A DNA stretch of 64,000 nucleotides from JAFDWI01 sp963764215. Lineage in GTDB: Bacteria > Actinomycetota > Acidimicrobiia > Acidimicrobiales > Iamiaceae. The stretch is taken from positions 310,001 through 374,000 of the forward strand of contig CAVXRS010000005.1 in NCBI GenBank assembly GCA_963764215.1, given 5' to 3'. Of the stretch, positions 63,179 through 64,000 are shown in pieces. A program made the translations under genes and the position numbers. The notes below the pieces were generated by a model. The model was not told where the DNA came from and searched no databases. It saw nothing but the letters and a program-made list of their open reading frames with translations. Position 1 is the stretch's first letter, and each line of letters opens with the position of its first letter.

Positions 63179-64000
63179 ATGGCAGCACCTGAATCGCTGA
63201 ACCTGCACGGCCACGACATCGTGTACCGCATCGCCGGCGACGGTGACGACGTGATCCTGCTCATCCACGGCATGGCCGGCAGCTCCGACACCTGGCGGCA
63301 CGTCATGCCCGACCTGGCCACCCGCCACACGGTGATCGCGCCGGATCTGCCCGGTCACGGCCGCTCGGCGATGGACGCCGGGGACTACTCGCTCGGCGCC
63401 CACGCGAACACCCTGCGCGACCTGCTCGCCTCACTGGACGTCGACCGGGTCACCGTGGTCGGCCAGTCGCTCGGCGGTGGCGTGGCGATGCAGCTCGCCT
63501 ACCAGCACCCCGAGCTCTGTGAACGCCTGGTGCTGATCTCCAGCGGTGGTCTGGGCCGGGAGGTGAACTTGGGCCTGCGCCTGTTGACCCTGCCCGGTTC
63601 CGAGCTCGTGCTCAAGGTCGGGGTGCCGTCCTTCGTGCGCAGCGGGGGCGATGCGGTGCGCCGGTGGCTGGGCGACCGGGGGATCCGGGCGAACCGTCTG
63701 GACGAGATCTGGCGGGCGTACGCCTCCCTCGGTGACGATGCGGCACGTGCCGCGTTCCTGCGCACCTTGCGCTCGGTGGTCGATCCGGGTGGGCAGAGCG
63801 TGTGCGCGGAAGATCGCCTGTACCTCACCGACGCGTTGCCCACGATGATCATCTGGGGCGACGCCGACACCATCATCCCGGTGACCCACGCCGAACACGC
63901 CCGTGCGGCGCTGCCCAACAGCAGGGTCGAGATCCTGCCCGGGGTCGGTCACTTCCCCCAGGTCGAAGCGGCCGGCACGGTCACGGGACTGCTCGAGGAC
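63179..64000 (+). CDS. Alpha/beta-hydrolase, partial at right edge
   Basis: At least 274 residues are visible, running past the window end. Motifs are VILLIHGMAGSSDTWR, PDLPGHGRSAM, VVGQSLGGGVAMQLA (nucleophile Ser), MIIWGDADTIIPVTHA (Asp) and LPGVGHFPQVEA (His). The catalytic triad is complete. It resembles haloperoxidase-like or epoxide-hydrolase-like enzymes. ATG 63179 was chosen. An alternative ATG at 63171 is out of frame. Confidence 0.9.
   Translation, partial: MAAPESLNLHGHDIVYRIAGDGDDVILLIHGMAGSSDTWRHVMPDLATRHTVIAPDLPGHGRSAMDAGDYSLGAHANTLRDLLASLDVDRVTVVGQSLGGGVAMQLAYQHPELCERLVLISSGGLGREVNLGLRLLTLPGSELVLKVGVPSFVRSGGDAVRRWLGDRGIRANRLDEIWRAYASLGDDAARAAFLRTLRSVVDPGGQSVCAEDRLYLTDALPTMIIWGDADTIIPVTHAEHARAALPNSRVEILPGVGHFPQVEAAGTVTGLLED

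Noticed and set aside
1..64000. tRNA, rRNA or prophage genes
   Set aside because: I found no cloverleaf-like sequence, rRNA segment, integrase or phage structural gene on reading either strand.

Overview
This 64 kb window is high-GC, densely coding actinobacterial chromosome. The order clpC, radA, disA, ispD, ispF, rlmB, a pair resembling mycobacterial Rv0501/Rv0502 (epimerase plus acyltransferase), an F420-type LLM oxidoreductase and many CoA-dependent catabolic genes suggest Actinomycetota, probably near Acidimicrobiia; the class is inference.

Layout. 1-3.8 kb is damaged: a frameshifted membrane glycosyltransferase cut by the window edge, and an IS3-family element (1816-3185) inserted into a secreted hydrolase-like gene. 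4.2-9.3 kb holds a phosphotransferase-like gene, the epimerase/acyltransferase pair, an alpha/beta hydrolase and a membrane esterase. 9.5-20.2 kb is the housekeeping core: polyprenyl diphosphate synthase, clpC, an LppM-like lipoprotein, four 91-bp tandem repeats, radA, disA, a Crp-type regulator, ispD, ispF and rlmB. 20.2-31.8 kb holds a Liv-type ABC importer, a copper amine oxidase with an alcohol dehydrogenase, an FGGY kinase and a predicted metal-dependent hydrolase. 31.9-37 kb holds a glutamate-synthase-like flavoprotein, a CHRD-like surface protein with its class F sortase, and a CPA2 antiporter. 37-58.6 kb is a catabolic region: GMC oxidoreductase with small subunit, class II aldolase, 2-hydroxyacid dehydrogenase, MaoC dehydratase, three CoA ligases, two M24 proteins with a P450, SDR, enoyl-CoA hydratase, arylsulfatase and two amidohydrolases. 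58.7-64 kb holds an MFS transporter, an SDR, an AbiEi/DUF559 gene, an LLM oxidoreductase and a partial hydrolase.

How it works together. Five divergent promoter regions (21.05, 29.33, 43.91, 46.37 and 57.38 kb) share an inverted repeat close to TGACACnnGTGTCA. In four of them it directly abuts a -10-like hexamer. They flank the importer, amine oxidase/kinase, CoA ligases, M24/P450 and amidohydrolases, so much of 20-59 kb looks like one regulon for import and CoA-dependent breakdown of an unknown substrate. No regulator gene for it is visible here.

Three near-perfect 49-55 bp palindromes lie at about 1.1 kb spacing around the AbiEi/DUF559 gene, and one of them sits beside a remnant of that gene's 3' end. 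This is the best candidate here for an undescribed mobile unit.

Caution. Single-base frameshifts break many otherwise well-conserved genes, including the housekeeping gene radA. Sequencing or assembly indels are likely, so broken genes should not be taken as true pseudogenes without read-level checking.
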